Assembly: GCA_938041955.1 (NCBI GenBank)
Contig: CALISD010000016.1
Coordinates: 1 to 64,000 of the forward strand
Reading direction: 5' to 3'
Length of the DNA: 64,000 bases
DNA from: an uncultured Granulosicoccaceae bacterium
GTDB lineage: Bacteria > Pseudomonadota > Gammaproteobacteria > Granulosicoccales > Granulosicoccaceae
Shown here: piece by piece, positions 14,260-22,229 of the stretch
How the letters are laid out: each line of letters starts with the position of its first letter
How positions within the stretch are numbered: the first letter of the stretch is position 1
Program-made: the position numbers and the translations under genes
The notes under the pieces: model-generated
What the model was told of the DNA's origin: nothing
The model's database searches: none
Seen by the model: the letters and a program-made list of their open reading frames with translations, nothing else

Positions 14260-16962
14260 TTAAAATCGATCCAACAACCGTTTCAGATAATCCAACTCAA
14301 TCGAAGGCCGTGCGCGATCACCCGAACGGCGGCGGATTTCGTCCATCACTTCACGAGAGCGACGGTACTGCTCCTCGGTCGGGACCAGACGTTCGTTGGT
14401 TTCTACATTGCCACCTTGTGACAGAGGCCGCCCTAAAGGGTCACGCTGCTCGCCTTGCCGTTGACCGGGTTGCGTGCCTTGCTGGCCCTGCTGCTGGGAT
14501 TGCGCCTGACGCTGTGCCTCGCCTAACTGGCGCATACCTTCGCGCAACGCTTCCATAGCATCGGCCTGATTATCGAGCGCACCAGAAGAGTTCCCCTCTT
14601 CCAAATTCCGTTCCGCCTCTTCCATTTGCCGCTGCGCTTCACCAAGGCTGTCTGCAAATTCCTCGCCGCCGTCTACGCCATTCTGGCCAAACTCACCCTG
14701 CTGGCGTTCTAGCATCTCGCGCAACGCGCGCTGGCGATCGGCCAGCTGACCGGGGCTCATGCCTTGGCCATTCTGCCGCTGTCCGTTCTGACCTTGGCCC
14801 TGCTGGTTCTGTGCCTGACCTTGGCCCTCGCCTTCACCCTCTTGCTGGCCTTGCTGCTGGTTTCGGCCTTGCTGCTGACCTTGCTGGTTGCCTTCGCCTT
14901 GCTGTTGGCCCTGTTGGTTGCCCTGCTGTTGTTGGCCTTGTTGCTGACCCTGCTGCTGGCCTTGCTGCTGCTGACCTTGCTGGCGGTTCTGTTCGTATTG
15001 CTCTTGCAGCTCGCGGTAGGTGTCATCTGCCAAATCTTGCTGCTCGCGCAGCGTATCGCTCAGACCTTCCATCGCTTCTTGGTTTTCACCACCTTGGCCA
15101 TTCTGGCTTTCGGTGACGCGCATGTTTTCCATCATCTGTTGGAGTTGTTCCATTAGTTCTTGGGCCTCGGCCATGCGGCCTTGCTCCATCAGCTCTTGGA
15201 TGCGATCCATCATTTCCTGCAACTGGTCTTGCGACATGGATTGCTGTTCGCCGTTCTGAGCTTGCTGGCGATCCGGATTGTTGCGCTGTTCTTCGGCCAA
15301 CTGGCGCATATATTCGCGCGTGGCCTGTCGCAACTCGTTCATTAATTCTTCAATTTCTTGCTTGGTCGCGCCATTTTTCATCGCCTCGGACAGGCGTTCT
15401 TGCGCGCGCTTCAACCGTTCGCGTGCGTCAGCCAAATCACCGTCTTCGATCAACAGCGCGGCTTTCCACAACAACTCCGCAACCTCGTCCCGCACTTCAT
15501 CGCTCAGCGGCGCATCCGCATTATACTGCAACCTCCGCAACGCTGTGCGGATCATCAAATATGGTTTCTCCCCCCGCCGCTCAAACGCAGTTTCTGGATC
15601 GTGCGTTACTGCTTTCAGGATCATCGTAATCCGCGCCGCATTTTCGCGGTTCCACAACAAATCGCGCCGCTGTTCGGCTATCGCTGCGGCCAAAGTATCA
15701 AAAAACCGCTTGCCTGGCATCGGCCCCACCTCGGGCACAACCTCGCCCGTTTGCCCCAACTCATCGCGTACAATCATTGTGATCGTCACAGGTAAACCCG
15801 CCCAAGGATGTTCGGCCAAATCCTCAATGATCGTTTCTTCAAAAGATGTCGTCTTGCGCGTGAACGGCATCGGTAAATCCAGCTCCACCGTGTCACGCGG
15901 TTCTGGCTCTAGTGCCAAACCATGGCGCCGATCCACAGAATTAAGCGCGAGCGTGATGATCACAGATCCCCCAACCACGCCATAATCATCGCGCGCTTCG
16001 AACGGCATCTGCAACGCACCTTGTAAGGTCCGCGTGATATCACCCGTCAGCGCCACCTGCGGATCTGCATCCTCGATCACTTTGATATCAAACTTCGCAT
16101 CTGATCCTTGCGGCGGCGTCAGTGAAATCTGACCCGTCTTCGCAATTTCAAACGTCGCTTCGGCAAAACCACCGTCATCCGCATTCAACGCAATCGGATC
16201 ACCGCCCGACACAGTTTCCGAAAACGCTGTCCCGTCGAGCGTACCGTAAACCCGCAAGGTAACACGCGTGCCTTCTGGCAGGCTCAACTTGGTCCCTGCT
16301 TCAACATCATTCAAATAGACCGCTGGTTTACCCGTATAGGCAGGTGGCTCTGCCCAACCCTCCCAGCTTGGCCCGGTTGCAACCAAAGGCGCATCAGCCT
16401 GCAAGCTATCAACTAAAGACTGAACAGGGTCAGAGCGCCCAAACAACACTGCGCCTGCAAACAAAAACACTGCAATCAGACGAAACGCCCAAGGATCCCG
16501 TTTCGCCAGCCGCACGTGCGGTTTAGCGGCTTTTGATCCGCGCGCCAGTGTCGCCATTTTTTCCAAGTGCCGCGCCCATAAGAACCGCGCACCCGCATCA
16601 TTCGACCCAATTGAAAGCCCATCTTCCAACGCCTCCAAGGGGCGCCCAGGCAAACTCGCATCCAACCGCGCTTTCGCTTGCGCCGCTGTCGGCCATTCAA
16701 ACGTCCGCGCGCCTTTGGCGAACAGCCACAAAAACCCAACGACACCTGCTACCAAAACCGCAATCGCCACAACTTGGGACGCATTCAACAACAGTCCAAA
16801 TCTTGCAATCGCAAAAAACGTCAGCATCCAAGCAATCAGAGGCCAAAATGACCACGCCAACCGTTCCAACAGCAATGACCCACGGGTCAGCCGCAGCCGC
16901 CATTTGAGCGACCGCATCGCCTGACGGGTCATCTTACCAGTGTCTTGTTCAAATTCAGCCAT
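14260..16962 (-). CDS. TIGR02302 (DUF4175) family membrane protein with Gln-rich region
   Basis: A 900-residue protein. Three hydrophobic helices lie near the N-terminus (about 28-45, 57-75 and 150-168), followed by a large extracytoplasmic region. A charged coiled-coil-like part (about 500-640, many EE/RR/MEQ repeats) leads to a Gln/Gly-rich stretch (about 654-731), and a short ordered C-terminus ends YLKRLLDRF. TIGR02302 proteins are restricted to Alphaproteobacteria and their role is unestablished. The gene follows lysA by 30 bases in the same direction, its usual place in Rhodobacteraceae. The Gln tract makes this a good site for length polymorphism. Confidence 0.88.
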   Translation of the reverse strand: MAEFEQDTGKMTRQAMRSLKWRLRLTRGSLLLERLAWSFWPLIAWMLTFFAIARFGLLLNASQVVAIAVLVAGVVGFLWLFAKGARTFEWPTAAQAKARLDASLPGRPLEALEDGLSIGSNDAGARFLWARHLEKMATLARGSKAAKPHVRLAKRDPWAFRLIAVFLFAGAVLFGRSDPVQSLVDSLQADAPLVATGPSWEGWAEPPAYTGKPAVYLNDVEAGTKLSLPEGTRVTLRVYGTLDGTAFSETVSGGDPIALNADDGGFAEATFEIAKTGQISLTPPQGSDAKFDIKVIEDADPQVALTGDITRTLQGALQMPFEARDDYGVVGGSVIITLALNSVDRRHGLALEPEPRDTVELDLPMPFTRKTTSFEETIIEDLAEHPWAGLPVTITMIVRDELGQTGEVVPEVGPMPGKRFFDTLAAAIAEQRRDLLWNRENAARITMILKAVTHDPETAFERRGEKPYLMIRTALRRLQYNADAPLSDEVRDEVAELLWKAALLIEDGDLADARERLKRAQERLSEAMKNGATKQEIEELMNELRQATREYMRQLAEEQRNNPDRQQAQNGEQQSMSQDQLQEMMDRIQELMEQGRMAEAQELMEQLQQMMENMRVTESQNGQGGENQEAMEGLSDTLREQQDLADDTYRELQEQYEQNRQQGQQQQGQQQGQQQGQQQQGNQQGQQQGEGNQQGQQQGRNQQQGQQEGEGEGQGQAQNQQGQGQNGQRQNGQGMSPGQLADRQRALREMLERQQGEFGQNGVDGGEEFADSLGEAQRQMEEAERNLEEGNSSGALDNQADAMEALREGMRQLGEAQRQAQSQQQGQQGTQPGQRQGEQRDPLGRPLSQGGNVETNERLVPTEEQYRRSREVMDEIRRRSGDRARPSIELDYLKRLLDRF
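14770..15000 (-). repeat. Low-complexity CAG/CAA/GGC tract encoding Gln/Gly repeats
   Basis: Within the TIGR02302 gene, about 230 bases consist of imperfect short units that encode QQGQ-type repeats. They create spurious Leu-rich open frames on the opposite strand. The tract may vary in length between strains through replication slippage. Confidence 0.75.
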
Positions 16963-16992
16963 TCGGCCTCGCGGAGGGCTAGCGATGCAAGA

Positions 16993-18258
16993 TCAGTCCT
17001 GCATCCACTCTGGTAGCTTATCCCGATTTAACATTTCGTCAAATGTCGGGCGGGGTCTAATGACGGCAAATTGATCCCCATCCACTAAAACTTCGGGGAT
17101 CATCGGGCGCGAGTTATACTCAGACGACATCACCGCCCCATACGCCCCAGCCGAGCGAAACGCGATCATTTCCCCATCTGCCACAGGTGGCATGGCCCGC
17201 TGCTTGGTAAAGGTGTCACCGCTCTCACAGACGGGCCCTACGATATCAATCGGTGCCACGGGCGTACCGACGGCAGGTTCAATCACAGGCACAATATCAT
17301 GGTGCGCGTCATACATAGCAGGGCGGATCAGATCATTCATCGCCGCATCAACGATGGCGAAGTTCTTATCTGCGGTATGTTTTAAATAGCGAACTTCCGT
17401 TAGAAGAATACCCGCGTTGCCAACAATACTTCGACCCGGCTCAACTATGATCTCAACATCACGATCACCGAGTACTTCATTGATAGCAGCAGCCCAGGAT
17501 GTCAGATCTATCGGTTGTTCATCTCGATAACGGATACCCTGACCACCACCAAGATCGAGGTGGCTGATTTTAATGCCCTGATCTTGTAATTGATCACAAA
17601 GCAACAGCAAGCGCCGCAGTGCATCCTGATAGGGCGCAATTTCAGTGAGCTGAGAGCCAATATGAAAATCCATACCCAGCACTTCAAGGTGTTGGCTATC
17701 GGCAATTTTTCGATAGGCATCAATCGCCGCTGTGGTATCTATTCCGAATTTGTTTTCTTTTAAACCGGTTGAAATATAAGGGTGGGTACCGGCATCAACA
17801 TCCGGGTTGATGCGAACAGATACCGGCGCGACCACCCCATGCGCCTGCGCCACGCTGGCAAGCACGTCTATCTCGTTGAGAGACTCCACATTAAAACACT
17901 TTATACCGGCTTCAAGCGCAGTGGCCATCTCATCACTGGATTTCCCAACCCCTGAAAAAACCACTTTAGATACATCACAGCCTGCAGCCTGGACCCTTGC
18001 GAGTTCACCGGACGAGACGATGTCAAACCCTGAACCCAGCCTGCTAAGCAGATTGAGCACCGCCAGATTAGAGTTCGCCTTTAAGGCATAGCATATCAAG
18101 TGTGGCCTTGAGGCAAGCGCACGATCAAAAGCATGCCAGGCACTTTCAATACCTGCGCGCGAGTAAGCATACAGGGGAGTGCCAAAGCGAGCTGCCAGAT
18201 CGGACGTGGAAACTTCTTCAATCAGAAGTTCACCATCAGGGCGACGAGTAAATGTCAT
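16993..18258 (-). CDS. lysA: Diaminopimelate decarboxylase, composite of two lineages
   Basis: LysA decarboxylates meso-diaminopimelate to lysine with PLP. The 421-residue frame is intact: PLP Lys60 in YALKANSN, HIGSQ at 199-203, the Gly-rich LGGGQGI at 236-242, EPGRSIVG near 273, and catalytic C344 in CESGD. The N-terminal part (residues 1 to about 300) reads as gammaproteobacterial and sits behind an LptM-like gene, as in gammaproteobacteria. The part from about residue 320 (FTKQRAMPP, then SSEYNSRPMIPEV) reads as Rhodobacteraceae and is followed by the alphaproteobacterial TIGR02302 gene. The seam falls in the shared block AIVDAAMNDLIRPAMYDA, about 17,300-17,361. The ATG overlaps the lptM stop (ATGA). 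Confidence 0.93.
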   Translation of the reverse strand: MTFTRRPDGELLIEEVSTSDLAARFGTPLYAYSRAGIESAWHAFDRALASRPHLICYALKANSNLAVLNLLSRLGSGFDIVSSGELARVQAAGCDVSKVVFSGVGKSSDEMATALEAGIKCFNVESLNEIDVLASVAQAHGVVAPVSVRINPDVDAGTHPYISTGLKENKFGIDTTAAIDAYRKIADSQHLEVLGMDFHIGSQLTEIAPYQDALRRLLLLCDQLQDQGIKISHLDLGGGQGIRYRDEQPIDLTSWAAAINEVLGDRDVEIIVEPGRSIVGNAGILLTEVRYLKHTADKNFAIVDAAMNDLIRPAMYDAHHDIVPVIEPAVGTPVAPIDIVGPVCESGDTFTKQRAMPPVADGEMIAFRSAGAYGAVMSSEYNSRPMIPEVLVDGDQFAVIRPRPTFDEMLNRDKLPEWMQD

Positions 18259-18608
18259 TGCGTAACGCGCTTCTTCTCTAGTAGATCAGCGAGGTCAGAA
18301 AGATCTACCGGTACGCCCTCGTCAGTTGATGCAGCCGCACCTGTCGAATCAAGCAGAATTTTGCCGTCAGACGCCTCGGTAGTGACTTTCTCTATCATGA
18401 TGTCATCAGTGTCGGCCATCTCAGCATCAGCAGGCCTTGCTAGCTCGAGGGCTATTTGCTCTGCAGACTGAACCTCCGGCAGTGTATCGCGCGTAAAGAG
18501 CGTACTGTTGTCTTCCGATTCAGGCATAAAAAGATCGGATTTAAACCCACAAGCGCTTAACGTCAACGCTGCGGAAAAGATAACGGTAGTAAGAATTTTC
18601 GCATCCAT
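18255..18608 (-). CDS. lptM: LptM-like small lipoprotein
   Basis: A 117-residue lipoprotein with lipobox LSAC at residues 17-20, followed by GFKSDLFMPE, which parallels the G-L-K-G-P-L-Y-F-P segment of LptM/YifL. In E. coli LptM assists assembly of the LptDE translocon in the outer membrane. This protein is longer than E. coli LptM (67 residues); the rest is acidic and low-complexity. It sits directly before lysA with a 4-base overlap, the classic gammaproteobacterial order. The symbol rests on the lipobox segment and context. Confidence 0.75.
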   Translation of the reverse strand: MDAKILTTVIFSAALTLSACGFKSDLFMPESEDNSTLFTRDTLPEVQSAEQIALELARPADAEMADTDDIMIEKVTTEASDGKILLDSTGAAASTDEGVPVDLSDLADLLEKKRVTQ

Positions 18609-18883
18609 TGCACATCTCCCAGTAATGTAAGCAAGCCAAAGTATACCGCATACCGATAATGGATAAGGTCTCGGCCAGCATTATTCACAAGGTTGACGGC
18701 AACTCGCCTGATCCTTGGTTCCACAGCAAATTTTTTCTCTGTGAATGACAATGAGTCCTCAGCGCGAGATGAAAATTCACTGTGAAATCAATTCTCTGCA
18801 GGATATGCTCGGCACCTCATGAATATTGCGGGCTACGGTGCTACTGTTACACTCCGTTTTATTAATTTACAGACAGCTTTATC
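18609..18883. other. Divergent intergenic region, lptM and esterase
   Basis: An AT-rich spacer of 275 bases between divergent genes. It should carry promoters for both. I saw no gene (cyaY, often divergent from lptM, is absent) and no clear repeat. Confidence 0.4.
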
Positions 18884-19573
18884 ATGACCGATGCATTCGA
18901 TGGCGTAGAGCTCACTACTTCAGATGTCAGCAAAACAGAATCAGGCGCAGCACACGCTGTCATTTGGTTACATGGACTCGGTGCGGACGGCAATGATTTT
19001 GCTCCACTGGTGCCGGAGCTTGAAAAACTTGGCGTAGTCTCTACACGTTTTATTTTTCCTCATGCACCGATGCGAGCCGTGACCATCAATGCCGGTATGG
19101 AAATGCGCGCATGGTACGACATAACCTCATTAGATTTTGATCAGCGCGAACAAGATGTAGACGGCACAATAGCATCACAGAAAATTGTTCAGGCTCTCAT
19201 CGATCGTGAACTATCACGCGATATTACGGCAGAGAATTTGGTTATTGCCGGCTTCTCTCAAGGCGGTGCAGTGGCTTTGCATACAGCCACTCGGTTGAAT
19301 AAAAGAATCGCTGGCGTAATGGCTTTGTCCACTTATCTTCCTCTAGCCGACAAGCTTGAGACCGAAAAATCAGAACATACAGATTTACCTGTTTTTATGG
19401 CGCATGGCGTGCAGGATGATGTAATCGCACTCAAATATGCCGAAGCCAGTCGCAAGCAACTGGAAGACAGCGGCTACTCAATAGAGTGGCACACCTATCC
19501 CATGCCTCACTCTGTGAGTATGGAAGAGATCGAAGACATCGCCAAATGGCTGGTGAAGGTATTTGGTAGCTAA
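18884..19573 (+). CDS. Carboxylesterase/lysophospholipase, alpha/beta hydrolase (EstB/YpfH type)
   Basis: A 229-residue cytoplasmic alpha/beta hydrolase of the phospholipase/carboxylesterase family. The triad is Ser125 in GFSQGG, Asp179 in HGVQDDV and His209 in MPHSV. The oxyanion segment LHGLGADGNDF is at 29-39. These enzymes hydrolyse short acyl esters or lysophospholipids; the natural substrate is not predictable. It is a single gene between divergent and convergent neighbours. Confidence 0.92.
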   Translation: MTDAFDGVELTTSDVSKTESGAAHAVIWLHGLGADGNDFAPLVPELEKLGVVSTRFIFPHAPMRAVTINAGMEMRAWYDITSLDFDQREQDVDGTIASQKIVQALIDRELSRDITAENLVIAGFSQGGAVALHTATRLNKRIAGVMALSTYLPLADKLETEKSEHTDLPVFMAHGVQDDVIALKYAEASRKQLEDSGYSIEWHTYPMPHSVSMEEIEDIAKWLVKVFGS

Positions 19574-19666
19574 CAACTAGTGCCCACAAACACCCCGTGG
19601 CGAGTTCTATGGATGAGCGCTGATTCGCACTTTCTGCTATTCGGTGCTTCGTTGTCAGTTGACTGA

Positions 19667-20059
19667 TTAACGAGGCGCAGATAACGGGGGATTGACGAAT
19701 GTACTTAGACGGCACTCTTCAGACATCAGTTGGGCAGGCTCTATGGAGATTGTAAAGGCTGCTACGTCTGTAGCCCTCTTACACAAGTCAGGGCGAATAC
19801 GAACCACCTTTAAGCTACATCGCGCAGTGGTATCCTCAAACAGTTTGAAATGATCAGCTTTTGTACATCCGTTGCTTAATACTCTTAGTTGCAGCTTGTC
19901 ACCGTTAATATCAATATCCAATTTTTCAAGTAACTGATCATTTGCCAGGTTAATTGATAATCGATCATTTGAAGACTGGGACCCGCTGTACTGACAAGCA
20001 CTTAAACCAAAACACGATACTAAAACCAATGCACGACGTCTGAGCAGAAGCGACAACAT
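19667..20059 (-). CDS. Possible internal-start lipoprotein within the protease frame
   Basis: Starting at the in-frame ATG at 20059 the product is 130 residues with an ideal lipoprotein signal: MLSLLLRRR, a hydrophobic core and LSAC, giving the lipidated Cys at residue 22 of this form. The remaining part contains several Cys and no domain I recognise. The ribosome site upstream is poor, so independent translation is uncertain. It may be a once-separate gene fused to the protease by loss of a stop. Confidence 0.35.
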   Translation of the reverse strand: MLSLLLRRRALVLVSCFGLSACQYSGSQSSNDRLSINLANDQLLEKLDIDINGDKLQLRVLSNGCTKADHFKLFEDTTARCSLKVVRIRPDLCKRATDVAAFTISIEPAQLMSEECRLSTFVNPPLSAPR

Positions 20060-21514
20060 CAACAGTGGCAAGCCAATACTACCGCCACCTTCATAAGTGC
20101 TCGCCGCAGACCCAGCCACCGTGACGACAGGATTAACAGGACCACTTTCATCTGGCGATACCCTGCTCAAAACATCTATCCGGGTGACCGTTTTTATCCA
20201 GTCAGCGTACGCCCCGACTTTGGTGTACACACCGGGCACACCGTTAGCACTGCCACAACCCAAACCAAAACTGGTAATTCCGGCGAGCTCAAGCTTGCCT
20301 TCCACTTCAATAAGCAAGGGTCCGCCGCTATCGCCCTGGCAGGTATCGCGTTGGGTCAATGGTGCATAAGCGCAAATATGACTTCTGTCTATGGTGATGG
20401 CGCTACGCAAAAAATTATTAGACTGCAGAAAATCGCCCCACTGCTCCGCACATTCCTCCACCGGGCGAAGCGTTAATAACGCAGAACGGGGTGTCAGGCT
20501 GGTCGCGTTTTCTGCTGCTAATTCTGCTAACGGCTCTCTCACTTCGGTACTGCCCCATCCAAGAACCAGTGCCTCTAATGAGCGGTAACTCTGGCTTTCA
20601 ACAGTACCAGGTGCAGCCACTTTGATCTCTGTGCTGAGATTGGCTTCACTCGTTGCCAACTGCCGAGCCCTCAAGGGTTCATCCGCCAGTTTTAAGAGCG
20701 CAATATCGTTTCTTGAGCCAATGCCCTGCAGTTGAAAATCATTCACAACTATCTCTATTACCTGCTGCACAAGATGTGCATCATCAATGAGATGGTGGGC
20801 GCCAACGCTCGCCTGAATTTCCCAGGGCAATTTCAGCCTTACCCCTTCAGGCGTCTGATCCAAAACACAATGGGCAGCAGTCACCAACCATTGATTACCC
20901 AGATAGGCCGCACCACAAAGTATCGATTGAGAATCTACAGGCTCGACTTCAATTCGTACCGTGTTATTAGATGGAGTTAGTGCTATCGAAGCGCTAAGGG
21001 TTGCGTATGACCAGAAATCACCAATAAATACCGCGGGTATACTTGCATCACCATCGAAAAGATCAGTCCGAAACGCCTGACCAATATCAGATCTAAAAAT
21101 CGCTCCGATGCCACCACCCAGACTGCAGTTTTTAAGTTGCTCGGCAGGAGTTATTCCGCTTGGGTCTGACAAGGCTGCGGTAAAAATCAGGCAAATTTTA
21201 CCTTCAACCGACTGGCACACATTCGCGGCGGAACCACAATTAGACATATAGCCATCAAAAGCTGCCTGTACGCCGTGACCAAAAAATTGTCCGTTAGCTT
21301 GCTGCCCATTGATCCTGATCGACGCTTTTCGCCCTGAAAGAAGCGCAGTCAGGACCGGATATTGGTTTTCTGACACCGGACTGCCGTTGACAATGGCGAT
21401 TTCACGATCATTGAAAAGAGGGTTTGAGTAGACTGGATACAACACACTGCTAAGCAACCAGCATAAAGTGCCAGTCGTTATATATTTAGCCCAACAATAT
21501 ATCGGCAAGGTCAC
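19667..21514 (-). CDS. Trypsin-like protease with inserted PA-like segment, GlyGly-CTERM-like helix and in-frame lipoprotein extension
   Basis: A 615-residue exported S1 protease. The order is: signal peptide (about 1-30); IVNGSPVSENQYP (41-53), a trypsin-type mature N-terminus; about 140 residues (60-198) resembling a protease-associated (PA) domain; and the rest of the trypsin fold with His215 (TAAHC), Asp270 (NDIALLKL) and Ser396 (CQGDSGGP). So the PA-like part interrupts the trypsin fold between its first strand and the CGAAYL strand. Residues 475-494 (EGGGSIGLPLLMLSLLLRRR) look like a GlyGly-CTERM sorting tail, which normally ends a protein. Here the frame runs on for 121 residues starting with a lipobox (LSAC, 504-507). 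An internal ATG at 20059 would give a separate lipoprotein of 130 residues. It is probably a cell-surface or secreted protease. Confidence 0.82.
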   Translation of the reverse strand: MTLPIYCWAKYITTGTLCWLLSSVLYPVYSNPLFNDREIAIVNGSPVSENQYPVLTALLSGRKASIRINGQQANGQFFGHGVQAAFDGYMSNCGSAANVCQSVEGKICLIFTAALSDPSGITPAEQLKNCSLGGGIGAIFRSDIGQAFRTDLFDGDASIPAVFIGDFWSYATLSASIALTPSNNTVRIEVEPVDSQSILCGAAYLGNQWLVTAAHCVLDQTPEGVRLKLPWEIQASVGAHHLIDDAHLVQQVIEIVVNDFQLQGIGSRNDIALLKLADEPLRARQLATSEANLSTEIKVAAPGTVESQSYRSLEALVLGWGSTEVREPLAELAAENATSLTPRSALLTLRPVEECAEQWGDFLQSNNFLRSAITIDRSHICAYAPLTQRDTCQGDSGGPLLIEVEGKLELAGITSFGLGCGSANGVPGVYTKVGAYADWIKTVTRIDVLSRVSPDESGPVNPVVTVAGSAASTYEGGGSIGLPLLMLSLLLRRRALVLVSCFGLSACQYSGSQSSNDRLSINLANDQLLEKLDIDINGDKLQLRVLSNGCTKADHFKLFEDTTARCSLKVVRIRPDLCKRATDVAAFTISIEPAQLMSEECRLSTFVNPPLSAPR

Positions 21515-21749
21515 TTGTTCATCCCACTATCATCTTTATAAAACACCGTTGTGTATATAACCAGTAAACTGCAGTATCGATACGGTATTTTGCGGGTAAG
21601 CAGAGATGGTTTCGTCGACGGGTTCCGCACATTGCGCGATCCACGTCTAATAATTGGTGAACTACCCCACGCGTTGAAGTTATATTGGCCAATCGACAAC
21701 TGCTCTCAAACCACCGAAAGTACAACCCAGGACTAACAGCGAAAGATCA
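21515..21749. other. Divergent intergenic region, protease and ybaK
   Basis: A spacer of 235 bases that should carry both promoters. Short open frames here (for example 21551-21736) show no protein-like pattern. No repeat was recognised. Confidence 0.35.
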
Positions 21750-22223
21750 ATGACGCCCGCGATTAAGTTTCTACAAAAACACAAGATTGATTTTGAGTTA
21801 CGCGAATATGCCAGTGACGAGGATGCTTCAGGTTACGGAATGCAGGCGGTACAAGCACTGGGGCAGGACCCGCAGAGGGTCTTTAAAACACTGCTGGCGG
21901 CAATCGACGGCAACAATCGCAAACCCGTGGTGGCACTCATTCCAGTGGCCGAACTGCTCGATCTAAAAAAGTTAGCCAGCCACTTCAAGGGTCGTAAAGC
22001 AGCGATGGCAGATCCTGCTGTGGCACAACGGGTCACAGGCTACCTTGTCGGTGGTATTAGCCCGATAGGCCAGAAGCAAAAGCTCAGAACCTGCATGCAT
22101 GCATCGGCAACCGATTTTGACACTATCTTTGTAAGTGGTGGTAAAAGAGGCCTGCAGATTGAATTAAACCCTGCAGATCTTATCAGCGCTACTAACTCGA
22201 CAGTTGCACAAGTGGTTAAATAA
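21750..22223 (+). CDS. ybaK: Cys-tRNA(Pro)/prolyl-tRNA deacylase YbaK
   Basis: A trans-editing enzyme that removes Cys mischarged onto tRNA(Pro). At 157 residues it has the family length, starting MTPAIKFLQKHKIDFELREY. VFKTLLA carries the conserved catalytic Lys, and the GGISPIGQK loop and the C-terminal SGGKRGLQIEL block are present. It is a single gene; the convergent M14 carboxypeptidase ends 6 bases away. Confidence 0.93.
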   Translation: MTPAIKFLQKHKIDFELREYASDEDASGYGMQAVQALGQDPQRVFKTLLAAIDGNNRKPVVALIPVAELLDLKKLASHFKGRKAAMADPAVAQRVTGYLVGGISPIGQKQKLRTCMHASATDFDTIFVSGGKRGLQIELNPADLISATNSTVAQVVK

Positions 22224-22229
22224 CTTTTA

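Noticed and set aside
14770..15000. CRISPR-like repetitive DNA
   Set aside because: The units are short, imperfect and in coding frame, without regular spacers. No other array-like repeat was found.
14764..15156. Leu-rich plus-strand frames resembling membrane proteins
   Set aside because: They are the reverse reading of the Gln-rich repeat tract in the TIGR02302 gene.
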